64,000 nt of DNA, taken from the NCBI GenBank assembly GCA_028583685.1, contig JAMXIF010000065.1, positions 37,194,323-37,258,322 of the forward strand, in the 5' to 3' direction. Source of the DNA: Petaurus breviceps papuanus (taxonomy: Eukaryota > Chordata > Mammalia > Diprotodontia > Petauridae). The notes under the pieces were generated by a model that saw nothing but the letters and a program-made list of their open reading frames with translations, ran no database searches and was not told where the DNA came from. Positions 10,645 through 21,406 of the stretch are shown here, piece after piece. Each line of letters opens with the position of its first letter. The stretch's first letter is position 1. The position numbers and the translations under genes were made by a program.

Positions 10645-10895
10645 TAGTAAGAGCTATCATTTACATAGCACTCTAAGGTTTGAAGAATGCTTTACAAATT
10701 TTTTCTGTCATTTGATCCTTGGAACAGCCCAAATAAGGTATACCCATTTTACAGATGAGGAAACTGACTCAGGCAGCAGTTAAATGACTTGCCCAGGGTC
10801 ACAAAAGCTACTAAGTGGGTGAGACAGGATTAGAACTCAGGTCTTCCTGACTCCAGGCCTGGCACTGTATCTACTGCACCACCTAACTGTCCCTT
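10645..10895 (-). repeat. Near full-length MIR/MAR1-like CORE-SINE
   Basis: agctatcatttacatagcac, cattttacagatgaggaaac, gacttgcccagggtcaca, gaactcaggtcttcctgac and a reversed head ending cccttt. Confidence 0.85.
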
Positions 10896-10914
10896 TGCTG
10901 ACTCTTGTATTAAA

Positions 10915-11300
10915 AAGAGTGCTGGGTCCAGAGTTAGTGAACCTGGGTTCAAATCCAGGCTCTTCTATTTCCTACCCATGTCACCTTGTGCAAGGCATTT
11001 TGACTCAGTAAACCTCAGTTTCTTTACTTGTCAAACCAGAAGGGAATGGACTAGATGACCATTAAGGAGCCTTCTAGTTTTAAATCTGTGGTCCTCTGAC
11101 CTGCCCTGATCTACTTCACAAAGGTTTTATGAGGATGAATATGATTATATCATAACTCCATACAAGTATTGCCATCAATTAATTTCATTACCGCTAACTT
11201 CATTTTGCAAGATGGTCGCTTCTCCAAGATGCCATAGAGGGAAGGATTATGATTTAGGCATGAGTTGGACCAGATGGCTCTGAGATTCTGTGAAATCATC
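10915..11300 (+). repeat. Two MIR-like fragments
   Basis: 10,915-11,100: gtgaacctgggttcaaatcc, aacctcagtttctttacttg, gaatggactagatgacc. 11,215-11,300: a 3' remnant with gagttggaccagatggctctgag. Confidence 0.7.
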
Positions 11301-11315
11301 ATGACTCATAAACCA

Positions 11316-11425
11316 TTATTGTAAGATAATGTAAGCCGGAGAAAGAAATGGCAAACCACTCTGGTATCTTTGCCAAGAAAACCTCAAATGGGGCCATGAC
11401 TGAACAACAGTAATGATAAATCCAG
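11316..11425 (+). repeat. 3' end of acaacaa-tailed CORE-SINE
   Basis: ggagaaagaaatggcaaacc, tctttgccaagaaaacctc and gactgaacaacagt are the core and tail of the same family as the full copy at 53.7 kb. The head is missing. Confidence 0.85.
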
Positions 11426-11439
11426 CATTTATAAGATAA

Positions 11440-11610
11440 TAGATTGATAGCTGAAAGAGACTTTGGAAATTATTTTGTCCAAACCTCTCATTGTATAAGT
11501 TGAGGAAACTGAGGTCTTGAGAAGTCCAAAGCCTCCAAAGAGGAGGAATCAAGATTTAAATCCCCATTCTATGAATGCAAACCCACTGTACCACACTGCC
11601 TTCCCATTTT
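11440..11610 (-). repeat. MIR-like CORE-SINE
   Basis: gctgaaagagactttggaaat, cctctcattgtataagttgagg, aagatttaaatccccattc in reversed MIR order. Confidence 0.7.
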
Positions 11611-12084
11611 TGCTCCTATTATCTTATTACTAATCAGTCCTGTGGAGTAAACTCTATTCACCATAAAAATGAAAGAGAACCTCTTTCTTCCTATTCCTAG
11701 AGAAGCTGATGTCCCAGGGACTTTCCAAGTTTTGTTTGTTTGTTTGTTTTTTACTGGCAAGACTAAATTCAAGTGTTTATGGGGAGGTGGCCACACAAAA
11801 CTGAGGACCAATGTGTGTGAGATTGATTTAATGAGAGTAAGTGTATGAATAAGCTTGTGAGTGACTGTTTATGTGCACACATGTGTGTATACATGAAAGA
11901 GAGGGACAGAGACAAAGAAAGAACAGAGGCAGGGTAAGGGGTTCTGTGGGAATCAGTATGAGCATAATGGTGGCTGTAGATTTCCACTCTTTCATTCCCT
12001 ATAATGTAGTCTCATCTAAGCCTACCATACTGAAGCTAGAGAAAGGTTAGGCTTGGAGGGTTCATGATTTAAGACTAGAGTCAA
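11611..12084. other. Unclassified, with (GTTT)n and CA/TG-rich patch
   Basis: (TTTG)n at 11,730-11,751 and a TG-rich patch at 11,815-11,890. No gene recognised. Confidence 0.4.
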
Positions 12085-12172
12085 CTTTCTTCCTATAGAG
12101 GAAAGAAGCTGGATTTAGAGTCAAAAGACCTGGGATTTGACTCCCAGCTCAGCTTTTTATTAAGCTGTATGT

Positions 12173-12418
12173 TATAGTTCAGTTGTTTTCAGTTGTGTTT
12201 GACTCTCTATGACCCCATTTGGAGTTTTCTTGGCAAAGATACTAGAGTAGGTTGCCATTTCCTTCTCTAGATCATTTTACAGGTAAGGAACTCAGGCAAA
12301 GAGGGTTAAGTGACTTGCCCAGGGTCACACAGGATCTGAGGCTGGATTGGAATTTGGGAAGATGAGTCTTCTTGACTCCAAGCAGGGCACTCTACCCACT
12401 ATGCCATGTAGCTGCCCC
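12173..12418 (-). repeat. Full-length acaacaa-type CORE-SINE
   Basis: Reversed: cagttgtgtttgactctctatgacc, ttggagttttcttggcaaag, ccatttccttctctag, gacttgcccagggtcacac, gccatgtagctgcccc. Flanks ttattaagctgtatgt (12,157-12,172) and ttattagctctatgt (12,419-12,433) are an imperfect target duplication. Confidence 0.85.
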
Positions 12419-12504
12419 TTATTAGCTCTATGTCTCTGAACAAATCATTTGGCCTCTCTTGGCCTCTATTTCCTCATCTAGCCAATTAAGGAGTTGGACT
12501 AGCT

Positions 12505-12718
12505 TAGGGGTTCTTACCCTTTTCAGTGCCATGGACCCTTCTGGCTGTCACTCTGGTGAAGCCTGCTGACCCCTTCTCAGAATCATGTATTTCAATGCAA
12601 AATAAATTATATAAGATTACAAAGGAAGTCAATTATATTGAAATAAAAATGTAATTTTTCCCTCTTCCAAGTTCATAGACCCTCTGGGGATCTGGAGATG
12701 CCAGGTTAAGAATCTCCA
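12505..12718. mobile_element. hAT-like MITE with TA-centred 8-bp TSD
   Basis: The ends are taggggttcttaccc and ggttaagaatctcca, which pair as 15-bp terminal inverted repeats with a few mismatches. Flanking 8-mers gactagct (12,497-12,504) and aactaggt (12,719-12,726) agree at 6 of 8 bases. No coding capacity. Related copies at 32.7, 40.6 and perhaps 51.0 kb share the A/T-rich interior and the catgga or ccatgg blocks. Confidence 0.7.
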
Positions 12719-12726
12719 AACTAGGT

Positions 12727-13393
12727 ATCTCTGAGCTCTCCCTCTATGATCTTATGGACTTTGAATGGTGAGGAAGGGAAATTAACAGAACAAAGAGGAC
12801 ACTTGGAGAGGCCCTGCCCTCCTAACCTTTGACTTTTTTATGTTTTGAGTATTGGGATGGAGAACAGATAAATAGGAGGTGATGCTTGCTTTTGGGGGGA
12901 TCTGGGAAAGTGTTATAAGGAAGAAATTTGCAACATGTGAAGGTGGAGAAGCATGGTCAATTTGGAAAGGTTAGAGAATGAGGTCTTTGTTCTGGCTCTG
13001 AAGATATGTCCCAATTGAAAGTGTGACTACCCCCACTGACAACATTTTTGTGATCTTCAAGGACATTTCAAGGCCATCCCTTTGCCCTGGGTTTTTGTTG
13101 GACCACTAGGACCATTTTGGAGAAGACAGACTGAGTCATTGCCTTTGGGGATAACTGATCAAATCCCAAGTCAGAGTTGATGTAGATCTGAACTATACCC
13201 TTGAACTTGGCCTTTAAAGAAAAACAGATACAGGTCTGTAGAATACAAAGACCAGAGATGAGAAACTCCCCAGGATCAAAATTGGACTGAGTAAACCTGT
13301 AGTTGGCATCCTGGGGCACAGTCACATCTGTGAAGCCTTGTTCAAGATGCTCATTAACCAAGGATCTACAGAAGGGAGCTTGTTTGTCTTTTT
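12727..13393. other. Unclassified DNA left of the L1 insertion
   Basis: No family recognised. A - strand open frame of 113 codons (13,068-13,409) runs into the L1 end and shows no motif I know. A block at 12,952-12,995 is repeated at 15,642-15,686. Confidence 0.35.
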
Positions 13394-15130
13394 CAAATTT
13401 TCTATTCAACTCTGTTTTTTTTCAGCAAGAATGCTTGAAAGTCCCCTATTCCACTGAATGACCATATTTTCCCCTGAAACATAATACTCAGTTTTGCTGG
13501 GTAGGTCACTCTTGGTTTTAATCCCAGCTCCTTTGACCTCCAGAATATCATATTCCAAGCCCTTCGATCCCTCAGTGTAGAAGCTGCCATATTCTGGGTT
13601 ATCCTGATTGTGTTTCCACAATATTCAAATTGTTTCTTCCTGGCTGCTTGTAATATTCTCTCCTTAATCTGGGAATTCTGGAACCTGGCTATAATATTCC
13701 TAGGAGTTTTCTTTTTGGGATCTTTTTCAGGAGGTGATCAGTGGATTCTTTCAACCTCTATTTTGCCCTCTGGTTCTAAAACATCAGGGCAGTTTTCTCT
13801 GAGAACTTCCTGGAGGATGATTTCTAGGTGCTTACTTTGATCATGGCTTTCAGGTAGTCCAATAATTTTTAAATGATCTCTCCTGGATCTATTTTCCAGG
13901 TCAGTGTTTTTTTCCATGAGATATTTCCCATTGCCTTCTATTCTTTCATTTGTTTGGATCTGTTTAACAACATCTTGATTTCTCATAAAATCATTAGCTT
14001 TCATTTGTTCCAATCTAATTCTGAAGCAATGATTCTTCTCATTGAGCTTTTGAGATTCTTTTTCCATCTGGCAAATTAAGCTTTTTAAGGCATTCTTCTC
14101 CTCATTGCCTTTTTGAGCCTCTTTTGCCATTTGAGTTAGACTATTTTTTAAGGTGTGCTTTTCCTCAGTCAGGCTGTTGACTCTCATTTCGTAATTTTCT
14201 TGCATTGTTCTATTTCTCTTCCCAATTTTTCCTCCACTTCTCTTATTTGCTTCTTAAGGTCCTCTATGGCCTGTAACCAGCTCGTATTTTCCTTTGAAGC
14301 TTTTGGTGCAGGAGTTCTGACTTCCTGTCTTCCTCCTGTTCCATGCTTTGCTCCTTTTTGTCCCCAAAATAGGAGTCTAATGTTGGAATCTTCTGTCTGC
14401 TTTGTTTCCTTTGCCTGGTCATGTTGCCTCACAGTCTTGACCCCTGGGCTTTTTGCCACAGTAGGACTCTTCCACCAGACAGGGGAGATTTCGTCCCAAA
14501 AACTGGAGTTTTCTCAGCTGCCAGAGGTATTAGATGGGTGCCCTCTCTGAGGCCTCCACACACTCTGGCAAGCTGGACACATAACCCAGGACCTCCACCT
14601 TAGACTGCAATACAGATCCAAGAAGGTTAAAGCAAGAGCGATTACCCCTCAGACTGGTGCTTGGTCCCTCTACACTCTGCAGGCCAGGAGCTGAAGCTGC
14701 CACATGGTGCTGGCTGGCTGTGCTGGCAGCTCATCAGCTTCTCGCCCCGGGGGCAAAAGCTGAGGCACTCTCATTTACTGGGTCCCAAAGTCCAGACTGC
14801 ACTGACCTCTCACTTTGTCCTTCGCATCTATGTGCTGATAAATCTGGAAATGGCCACAGCTGCTGCTGATCTGGAGTCCCTCAAGCCGGCAGATGGTCAG
14901 GCCCGCCCTGGGGCTAAAGCCTCGGAGTGGGGCTGGGCACAGCTCCCAGAGTGCTGGGCTGGCCGATTCCTCCCAGCCTGCTGGGCTGTCCTCAATGGGA
15001 GGTTAGCTTCTCTGTGTCATTTTGTGGGTTCTGCAGCTCCAAAGTTTGTTTAGAATCCCCTTTTTACATGGATTGGGGAAGGTGGAAGCCAGGAGGTCCT
15101 GCTTCTACTCCGCCATCTTGACTCCACTCC
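13394..15130 (-). mobile_element. L1 copy with only 5'UTR and ORF1, 15-bp TSD
   Basis: Read on the - strand, the element starts at 15,130 with ggagtcaagatggcgg, including a YY1-like aagatggcg, as in full-length L1 5'UTRs. After about 650 bp of GC-rich 5'UTR comes an ORF1 region. It has a coiled-coil part (14,205-14,000; TEEKHTLKNSLTQMAKEAQK), an RRM-start motif ENRSRRDHLKIIGLPE, and the C-terminal domain (RRAWNMIFWRSKELGLKPR, 13,590-13,402). The frame shifts at least twice, between 14,184-14,459, 13,738-14,205 and 13,402-13,590. The copy stops a few bases after the ORF1 stop, with no ORF2 and no normal 3'UTR. Identical flanks cttgtttgtcttttt at 13,379-13,393 and 15,131-15,145 mark it as one retroposition event. 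Confidence 0.85.
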
Positions 15131-15145
15131 CTTGTTTGTCTTTTT

Positions 15146-16689
15146 AGAAGCTCCATTTTCACTGTTCAGGGGCAGATTTTGTTGTTTTTAAGTTTTTCTT
15201 TTTCTTTTTTTCTTGTTATTTCTTACATTTTATTTTAGCTCTTTATTGATTTTTTTTTTTGCTTTAAAATTACTGTTTGCTTTTTGGGTTCAGACTGAGC
15301 CTTTTAGACACCAAGGCATGGACCTAGGACAGAATAGCACAATTATTTGTTGGGGTGAACATAAACAACATAAAAAACAAGGCAGACTTCCCTCCATTAC
15401 ATTTCTGTCCTTGCAAAGGATTATTGAGTTAGGAAGCTGTGATAAAGGTACTGTAGAGAAGATTTTACCACTGTTAGGGCCTCTTTGTGGACAAAGGAAC
15501 TGCTATGAGTGATCTGTTTCTCACTGAGATCTTGAAATGTCCCAGAGAAATATCCAGAATTGAGTCCGTAGAACCTGATGTGATTTGCAGGGGCTGCAAA
15601 TGTTAACTGAGAGGAGAATGTAGAAGGTATGACCAGAGAGAGCTTGGTTAATTTAGCAAGGTAAAAGGATGAGGTCTTTGTTCTGACAGAGATGAGGGTA
15701 GAAAGATGTACAAAGGAAGAGGGTTGTAGATAGACTAGATTTGTGTTCTTGGGGTGGGGGTGGGGGTAAGTTATTTATACAAGGACCCTTCTCTCAGGGA
15801 ACTTCAGCCTCAGAAATCACAGCAATGGAGAGGCAATGGCAGAGAGAGGTCAAGAAGTTCCTGCAGGGTAACCACATAACCCCAGGAGACCACAGAAAAG
15901 GCAATAGAGGAGTAATGGCAACTCTTAGACCTAGTCTCTTGAATTCAGATGGGAAGTTCCTATGGTTGTCTGCTGGAGAAACTTGAATTCTGTATAAGAC
16001 TAAATTCTCTGATCAAGCGGAAGTGTTTTGAGACCCAGTGGTAGCCACAGTAGAGTCTAAAAGCAGTTTAAAAGCAGCAAGAGACAGAGCCATGATGTGG
16101 AGAGAGAAACCTGGACCTTGCCCTCCACTTGTAATATGAGCTATATGGACTGTGCAGGTCTGAGGAAAGAGGGTGATGCTCCAATAGCATTAAGTTTTCT
16201 CCTTCCTAGGAGACCTACACATTGAGAGAACTGTCCCTAGGAGAGGTGGAGCTTGTTAAAGAAGGAAAGAGTGTTGTCTTGACTATTTATGGGGTTGAAT
16301 GTGAGTCCTTTAGGGGGTTTTCATTTTCTATCAGGTGAAATCAGTCCTATCCTGGAAACAAACAATACTGTTAACCTAAGGGCTTGTATGGAAATTTACC
16401 TTTTCTGTAGAGACCTACACATGAGCTATAAAAATAGCTAAATTTTGGGGAAAACTTAGGTGGTGGCATGAACCATAGAGTGCATGACTAAATTCACCCT
16501 CTATAAACCAAGATCTGGGGTTCTGGGTCATAGCTTACATAGGCATCCCTGTTTATGACTTCTTATAAGAATGGAGGAATTTCTTGGTGAATAAAGAGGG
16601 GATCCACTGATGGGGGATCCCATCAGATAAGACATTCTCACATTAAGAGAAACATTGTTTCCAAGACTAGGGAGATATGAATTCCCCTG
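15146..16689. other. Unclassified DNA right of the L1 insertion
   Basis: About 1.5 kb without a recognised family. It contains the second copy of the 12,952 block at 15,642-15,686. The 81-codon + frame at 15,741-15,986 has no motif. An old, broken LTR-type element is possible but unproven. Confidence 0.3.
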
Positions 16690-17165
16690 TACCCTGCCTG
16701 CCCAATTAGACCAAACCTGGAGTCTTGTGTCCAGTTGTGGGCATCCCATATTAGGAAGGTCATTGAGGAACCAGAGAGCACCTCAAGGAGAGTGACCAGG
16801 ACAGTGAAAAGTCTTAAATTCATGCCCTTTGAGGATCTGTTAAAGGAGCTGGGGGTATTTAATGTGGAGAAGAAAAGATTTGGCATGGGAGGCATGATAG
16901 TGGTCCACAAGCATTTGAAAAGTTGTCAAATGAATGAAGAGATTTGTTCTGCTTGGTCCAAGTTAGGGAGGAAGAGTTTGGACTGATATAAAGAGAAATC
17001 ATTAGAGCTATCTGAGAGTGAAATGGGTTCATTTGGGTAGTGCTGGGAGTGTTCAAACAAAGGCTGAATGGCCACTTGTTGACAAAGTTGTAGAGAAGAT
17101 TCTTTTTCATGTCTGGGTGGGTCTCGTTAGTCCAGTACCCTTCCAGCTCTAAATCTCTCATGCTA
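16690..17165 (+). mobile_element. L3/CR1-type LINE 3' fragment
   Basis: CR1/L3 3' block in order: ctggagtcttgtgtccagttgtgggc, gagagtgaccaggacagtg, gaggatctgttaaaggagctgg, a diverged tggccacttgttgac block, and cagtacccttccagctctaaat. Non-coding remains. Confidence 0.75.
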
Positions 17166-17369
17166 TATTTCTAATTCAGCATCCACATGGATGCAACAGG
17201 AAAATGCTGATGGAATTCAGAGGAGGAAAAAGAGCAAATGCAAGGCAGAATAAAGGGTGGGAGAAAACAGGGAACAGTTATGGGGTTTAGGAATTTAGGG
17301 TATGAGGACTCGCAAGTATCATTTGCAGGGTGGGGAGGCCAGGGGAAGAACAGGATTGGTATCAGACAG
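17166..17369. other. Unclassified spacer
   Basis: No feature recognised. Confidence 0.3.
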
Positions 17370-17710
17370 CTCCAAAGGCGTCAGGGATTTGGAGTCAGGG
17401 ATCTGGCTTCTAATCCTAGCCCTGCCACTAACACAGCATGATCTAGGGCTTCTTACATCCCTTCTCTGGGGTGCCATTTGTAAAACTGGAAGGAATGAGA
17501 AGCATTGGATTAGATTATTATTTTGGGGGGGGGCTTTTTTTTGGAGGGCAATTGGGGTTAAGTGACTTGCCCAAGGCCATACAGATAGTTTTTGTATTAA
17601 GTGTCTGAGGCTGGATTTGAACTCAGGTCCTCCTGACTCCAGGGCCGGTGCTCTACTCACTGCACTACCTAGCTGCCCCAGGATTAGATTATTTTTAAAA
17701 TCTCCTCCAG
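17370..17710 (+). repeat. MIR-like SINE split by a - strand SINE
   Basis: MIR: ggatttggagtcagggatctgg, cttctaatcctagccctgcc, then ggattagatta, resuming at 17,694 with aaaatctcctccaggt. The insert at 17,520-17,680 is a tRNA-headed SINE on - (reversed head cactacctagctgcccc). Flanks ggattagattatt at 17,507-17,519 and 17,681-17,693 are identical (13 bp). Confidence 0.85.
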
Positions 17711-17739
17711 GTTTGTAGTTCATGATCTGGGTTTGGTAC

Positions 17740-17960
17740 TAGAGAAAAAGTAACAGATTTGGTCGAGGGACCTGGGTTCAAATGCTGAATCTGCTACTAA
17801 TACCTTGTGACCCTGGGCAAGTCATTGATTTAGAGCTGAATGGGGAGTCATCTAGTCCTCATTTTCCCAGTGAAGAAAGTTGGAGAGATTAAATCACTTA
17901 ACCAAGGATAGAATTGGAAAATAGCAGAGTCTGGATTTGAACCCATAACCTTTACCAACT
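17740..17960. repeat. MIR-like fragments, + then -
   Basis: 17,740-17,830 reads forward (gggacctgggttcaaatgctg, gaccctgggcaagtcat). 17,840-17,960 reads reversed (gagtcatctagtcctcatttt, gtctggatttgaacccataacc). Confidence 0.65.
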
Positions 17961-17999
17961 CTTTACAAATGCCAAAATGAAATAATTAAGCACAGGTCC

Positions 18000-18790
18000 A
18001 GCCATGCTACTCCCTAGTTTAAAAAGCTCCAAGGGTTCCCTGTTGCCTCTACCAGACAAAGCAAATTTCTCATCCTAGCATTCAAAGACCTTTGTAATCT
18101 GGTCCCAGCCTCCCTTTTGAGGCTTATTACACATATATTCTGCCTTCCTCCCAGCTGGGTCTCCAAGAAGCTGTAGCATGCAAACCAGTTTGGCAGAAGG
18201 GCTAAACCAGGTTGAGGGTAAGGAACAGGCTTCAAACCCATGGTGAGTTAGCAGGGTGTCTGCCCCAAGCAGAGCTGGGGGGTGAGAACAGTTTGTGCCA
18301 ACAGCCATGAAGGTAGTTGAAGCAGGTGCTGTGAAGGGCTTAGAGCCCAGTCAGACAGCAAAGACACTTTGGCCATCTTTGGCCATCCTGTCCTGACTTG
18401 ACAGTCTTGCCTCGGGAGTCTGGGGACTCTGGAAGAGAGAGTGAGGCTGACGACTTTGTGCAACTCCGTCTCACTTCAATCCAACCCACACACAAGTCAA
18501 GGCATTATCAAACTGTCCCCGTGCAAGGACCACTCTCTCTGCTCTTGTCCCTGGGTCTTTGGTGTCCACAGCTACCTCCAGAGCTTGGCTCTGAGGCCGC
18601 CTTCTCCTCAAGCCTTTCCTGATGCCCCCCAGCTGCTTGCATTTCCCCATCTTTATTTTGCACTTGATTTTATGTGCACAGGCTACTTCCCTCCTCCATA
18701 GAGTGCAAACCCCAAGAGGGCAGGAGCAGCTTCCTTCTTGTCTTTGCATGCCCTGTGCCCAGTAAGGACTTAAGCAACCACCAGCCATTC
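18000..18790 (+). mobile_element. L2 LINE 3' end split by an RTE-tailed retroposon
   Basis: L2 pieces at 18,000-18,140 (aagctccaagggttccctgttgcc, cattcaaagacctttgtaatctgg) and about 18,560-18,790 (agcctttcctgatgccccc, gtgcaaaccccaagagggcag, gccctgtgcccagtaag) are colinear with the L2 3' end. The retroposon at 18,140-18,560 separates them, and the L1 target lies 55 bp further on. Confidence 0.75.
18140..18560 (+). repeat. RTE-tailed retroposon, copy 1
   Basis: Shares with copies at 30.9 and 39.3 kb: ccaagaagctgtagca, tggtgagttagcagggtgtctgcccc, gaagcaggtgct, agtcagacagcaaagac, and ggaagagagagtgaggctgacgactttg near 18,430. The 3' tail is degraded. Confidence 0.75.
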
Positions 18791-18856
18791 CTGCATTCAG
18801 TCCTGGACGTGTCTCCTCCAAAATGACTGAGCTTTGTGAGGTTGGGAAGGTTTGAT

Positions 18857-20971
18857 GTTATTTTGATCTTTATTAATTTGTTTACTTTTAGTTTACAAGA
18901 TTCATTTCCACAATTCATTGAGTTTCAAATTCCCTGCCCCCCCCCCCATGATGGCAAATAATCAAGTATAGGATCTGCAAATACTTTCACATTAGGCATT
19001 AGTCAGGTTATAAAGAAGAATTGCGTCAGATGGAATGAACAATGGGAAAGAGAAAACAAAACCAAACAAGAAAAAGAAAAAGATCAGGTGGTTTGCTTCA
19101 ATCTGGGTTCAAACTCAGTTCTTTCTCTGGATGTGGACATCTCTCTCCATCATGAGTCTTTTGGGGTTGACTTATAACCCTGGATTGCTGAGAAGAGTCC
19201 AGTTTATCAAAGCTGGTCATCACACATACGTTGTGTCTGTAATTGTGTACAAATTCCTCCTGGCTCTACTCTTCTCACTCAGCATCAGTTCATATAAGCC
19301 TCTCCAGGTAAATATGAAGTCCATCTGCTCCTCTTTTCTTATAGCACAATAGTATTCCATAACATTTATATACCACAGCTTGTTCAGCCATTCTCCAGTT
19401 GATGGGCACCCCCTTAGTTGCCAGTTCTTTGGCACCACAGAGCTGCTATAAATATTTTTGTACATATGGGTCTTCCTCCCACTTCTATGATCTCTTTGGG
19501 ATACAACCCTAGAAGTGGTATTGCTGGGTCAAAGGGTAGGAAATTATTTATAGCCCTTTGGGCATAATTCCAGATTGCTCTCCAGAATGGTTGGATCAGT
19601 TCACAACTCCACCAGCAATGCATTAGTGTTCCAATTTGTCCACATCCTCTCCAGCATTTGTCATTTTCCTGTTTTGTCATCTTAGCCAATCTGACTGGTG
19701 AGATGTGGTACCTCAGAATTGTTTTGATTTGCATTTCTCTAATCACTAGCGATTTAGAGCATTTTTTCAAATGCTTATAAATATCTTTAATTTCTTCCTC
19801 TGAAAACTGCCTGTTCATATCCTTTGACCATTTATCAATTGGGGAATGACTTGTATTCTTATAGATTTGACTCAATTCTCTGTATATTTTAGAAATGAGT
19901 CCTTTATCAGTGACATAGATTGTAAAAATTCTTTCCCAATTTTCTACTTCCCTCCTAATCCTGGTTACATTGGCTTTTTTTGTACAGAAGCTTTTCAATT
20001 TAATGTAATCAAAATTATCCATTTTGCATTTTGCTCTCTAATTCTTATTTAGTCATAAAGTCTTCCCCTCTCCACAAATCTGACAGGTAAACTATTCCTT
20101 ATTTTCCGAGATACAGTATCAGTCTTTACATCTAGATCATGCACCCATTTAGACTTGATTTTGGTATATGGTGTTAGATAATTGTCTATGCCCAGTTTCT
20201 GCCATACTGTTTTCCAGTTTTCCCAGCAGTTTTTGTCAAATAGTGAGTTCTTATCCCCACAACTGGGGTCTTTGGGTTTATCAAACAGTAGATTATTATA
20301 GTCATTGACTGCTGAGACTCGTGTACCCAATCTATTCCATTGATCCACTACTCTATTCCTCAGCCAGTACCAAGTAGTTTTGATGACTGCTGCTTTATAA
20401 TACAGATTAAAATCTGGTATGGCTAGGCCCCCTTCCCTAGCATTTCTTTTCATTAATTCCCTTGATTTTCTGGACCTTTTGTTCTTCCAAATGAAGTTAC
20501 TATTTTTTCTAGCTCTATAAGGTAGTTTTTTGGTCAATTGATTGGTATGGCACGAAATATGTAATTTAATTTAGGTAAAATTGTCATTTTTATTATATTA
20601 GCTCGACCCAGCCACGAGTAATTGATGTCTTTCCAATTAGTTAGATCTGACTTTATTTGTGTGAAAAGTGTTTTGTAGTTGTGTTCATACAGGTCCTGCG
20701 TTTCTTTTGGCAGGTAGATTCCCAAATATTTTTTAATGTCTACAGTAACTTTAAATGTTAAATGTTTAAATGTTTAAATATCTATCTCTTGCTGTTGGAT
20801 TTCATTAGAAATATACAGGAATGCCAAGGATTTATGTGAGTTTATTTTATATCCTGCAACTTTGCCAAATTTGTTTATTGTCTCAAGTGGTTTTTTACTT
20901 GATTCTCTAGGATTCTCAGAGATATCATCATATCATCCGCAAAGCGTGGTCTTTTTTGCCTAATTTGATTC
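18857..20971 (-). mobile_element. 5'-truncated L1 with 12-bp TSD
   Basis: The coding strand is -. The element carries the last third of ORF2 and the 3'UTR. Recognisable ORF2 blocks: [23 protein letters not shown] (20,640-20,570), [22 protein letters not shown] (about 20,430-20,360), NFDYIKLKSF (about 20,010), DKGLISKIYRELSQIYKNTSHSPIDKWSKD (about 19,900-19,810) and GTLMHCWWSCELIQPFW (about 19,620-19,570). The frame changes at about 20,535 and 20,045. Target duplication ggaaggtttgat lies at 18,845-18,856 and 20,972-20,983. A C11 run (18,937-18,947) and an aattaataaag near the end mark the 3'UTR. Confidence 0.92.
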
Positions 20972-20983
20972 GGAAGGTTTGAT

Positions 20984-21074
20984 TTTTAATACACACGCAC
21001 ACGTGTATGTGGGCGTGCATGGACGCATCTCCCACATGCTAAGGGCAGTAGCAGCTAAGAGATAAAAGTAGTCT
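20984..21074. other. CA/TG-rich spacer
   Basis: Alternating acacacgcacacgtgtatgtg at about 20,990-21,010, then unique DNA. Confidence 0.5.
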
Positions 21075-21185
21075 CCTCCAATAGATTGTAAGCTCCCCGA
21101 GGGCGGGGCCGCTCCAGTGCTCTCTTAGAGGCCCAGGCTCCTAGCCCAGTTTGTGGTATACAGTAGGTGCTTAATGAATGCGTGG
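21075..21185 (+). mobile_element. L2 LINE 3' tail at the CpG-island edge
   Basis: tagattgtaagctccccgag, then gtatacagtaggtgcttaatgaatg is the L2 terminal block. The usual gagggcaggga is changed to gagggcggggcc, making a GC box at 21,101-21,110. Confidence 0.75.
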
Positions 21186-21392
21186 GCCTGGAGGCCCCTC
21201 CCTCCCCCTGGGTCGCCTTCCCTAGAAGGTGCATGGCAGCTCCCTACATGGAGCGCGCCCAATCTAATTAGGTCCGTCGGCCCTCTCCCCGCCCGGGCCT
21301 GAAGCCCTCCGGAACTCACTGAGCCTGCTCCGAGTTGCTGCCCGGATCCCCTTTGTATGAACCACCCCCTTCTACTCCGCGCCGGCTCGGTG

Positions 21393-21406
21393 GTTGCCAT
21401 GGCAAC
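21393..21406. promoter_or_regulatory. Perfect RFX X-box
   Basis: gttgccatggcaac is a perfect 14-bp palindrome that fits the RFX half-sites (GTNRCC ... RGYAAC) with a 2-bp spacer. RFX2/3 bind such sites within about 100 bp of the starts of ciliary genes. The site contains the ATG at 21,399. Confidence 0.85.

Larger units (their letters stand above)
12085..12750 (+). repeat. MIR-like SINE split by a SINE and a DNA element
   Basis: The MIR head is at about 12,100-12,157 (gacctgggatttgactccc). It resumes at about 12,420 (ctctatgtctctgaacaaatc, cctctatttcctcatctagcc) and after 12,719 (ctaggtatctctgagctctc). The breaks are occupied by the SINE at 12,173-12,418 and the MITE at 12,505-12,718. Confidence 0.7.

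Noticed and set aside
13068-13409. 113-codon - open frame as a host gene
   Set aside because: No motif recognised; it runs from unclassified DNA into the L1 end and so crosses an insertion boundary.
12727-16689. Endogenous retrovirus around the ORF1-only L1
   Set aside because: Only a short direct repeat supports it. No primer-binding site, polyprotein motif or matching long terminal repeats were recognised.
19414-20537. Open frames of 162 and 202 codons as genes
   Set aside because: They are L1 ORF2 distal parts, shown by the DNFDYIKLKSF and GTLMHCWWSCEL motifs.
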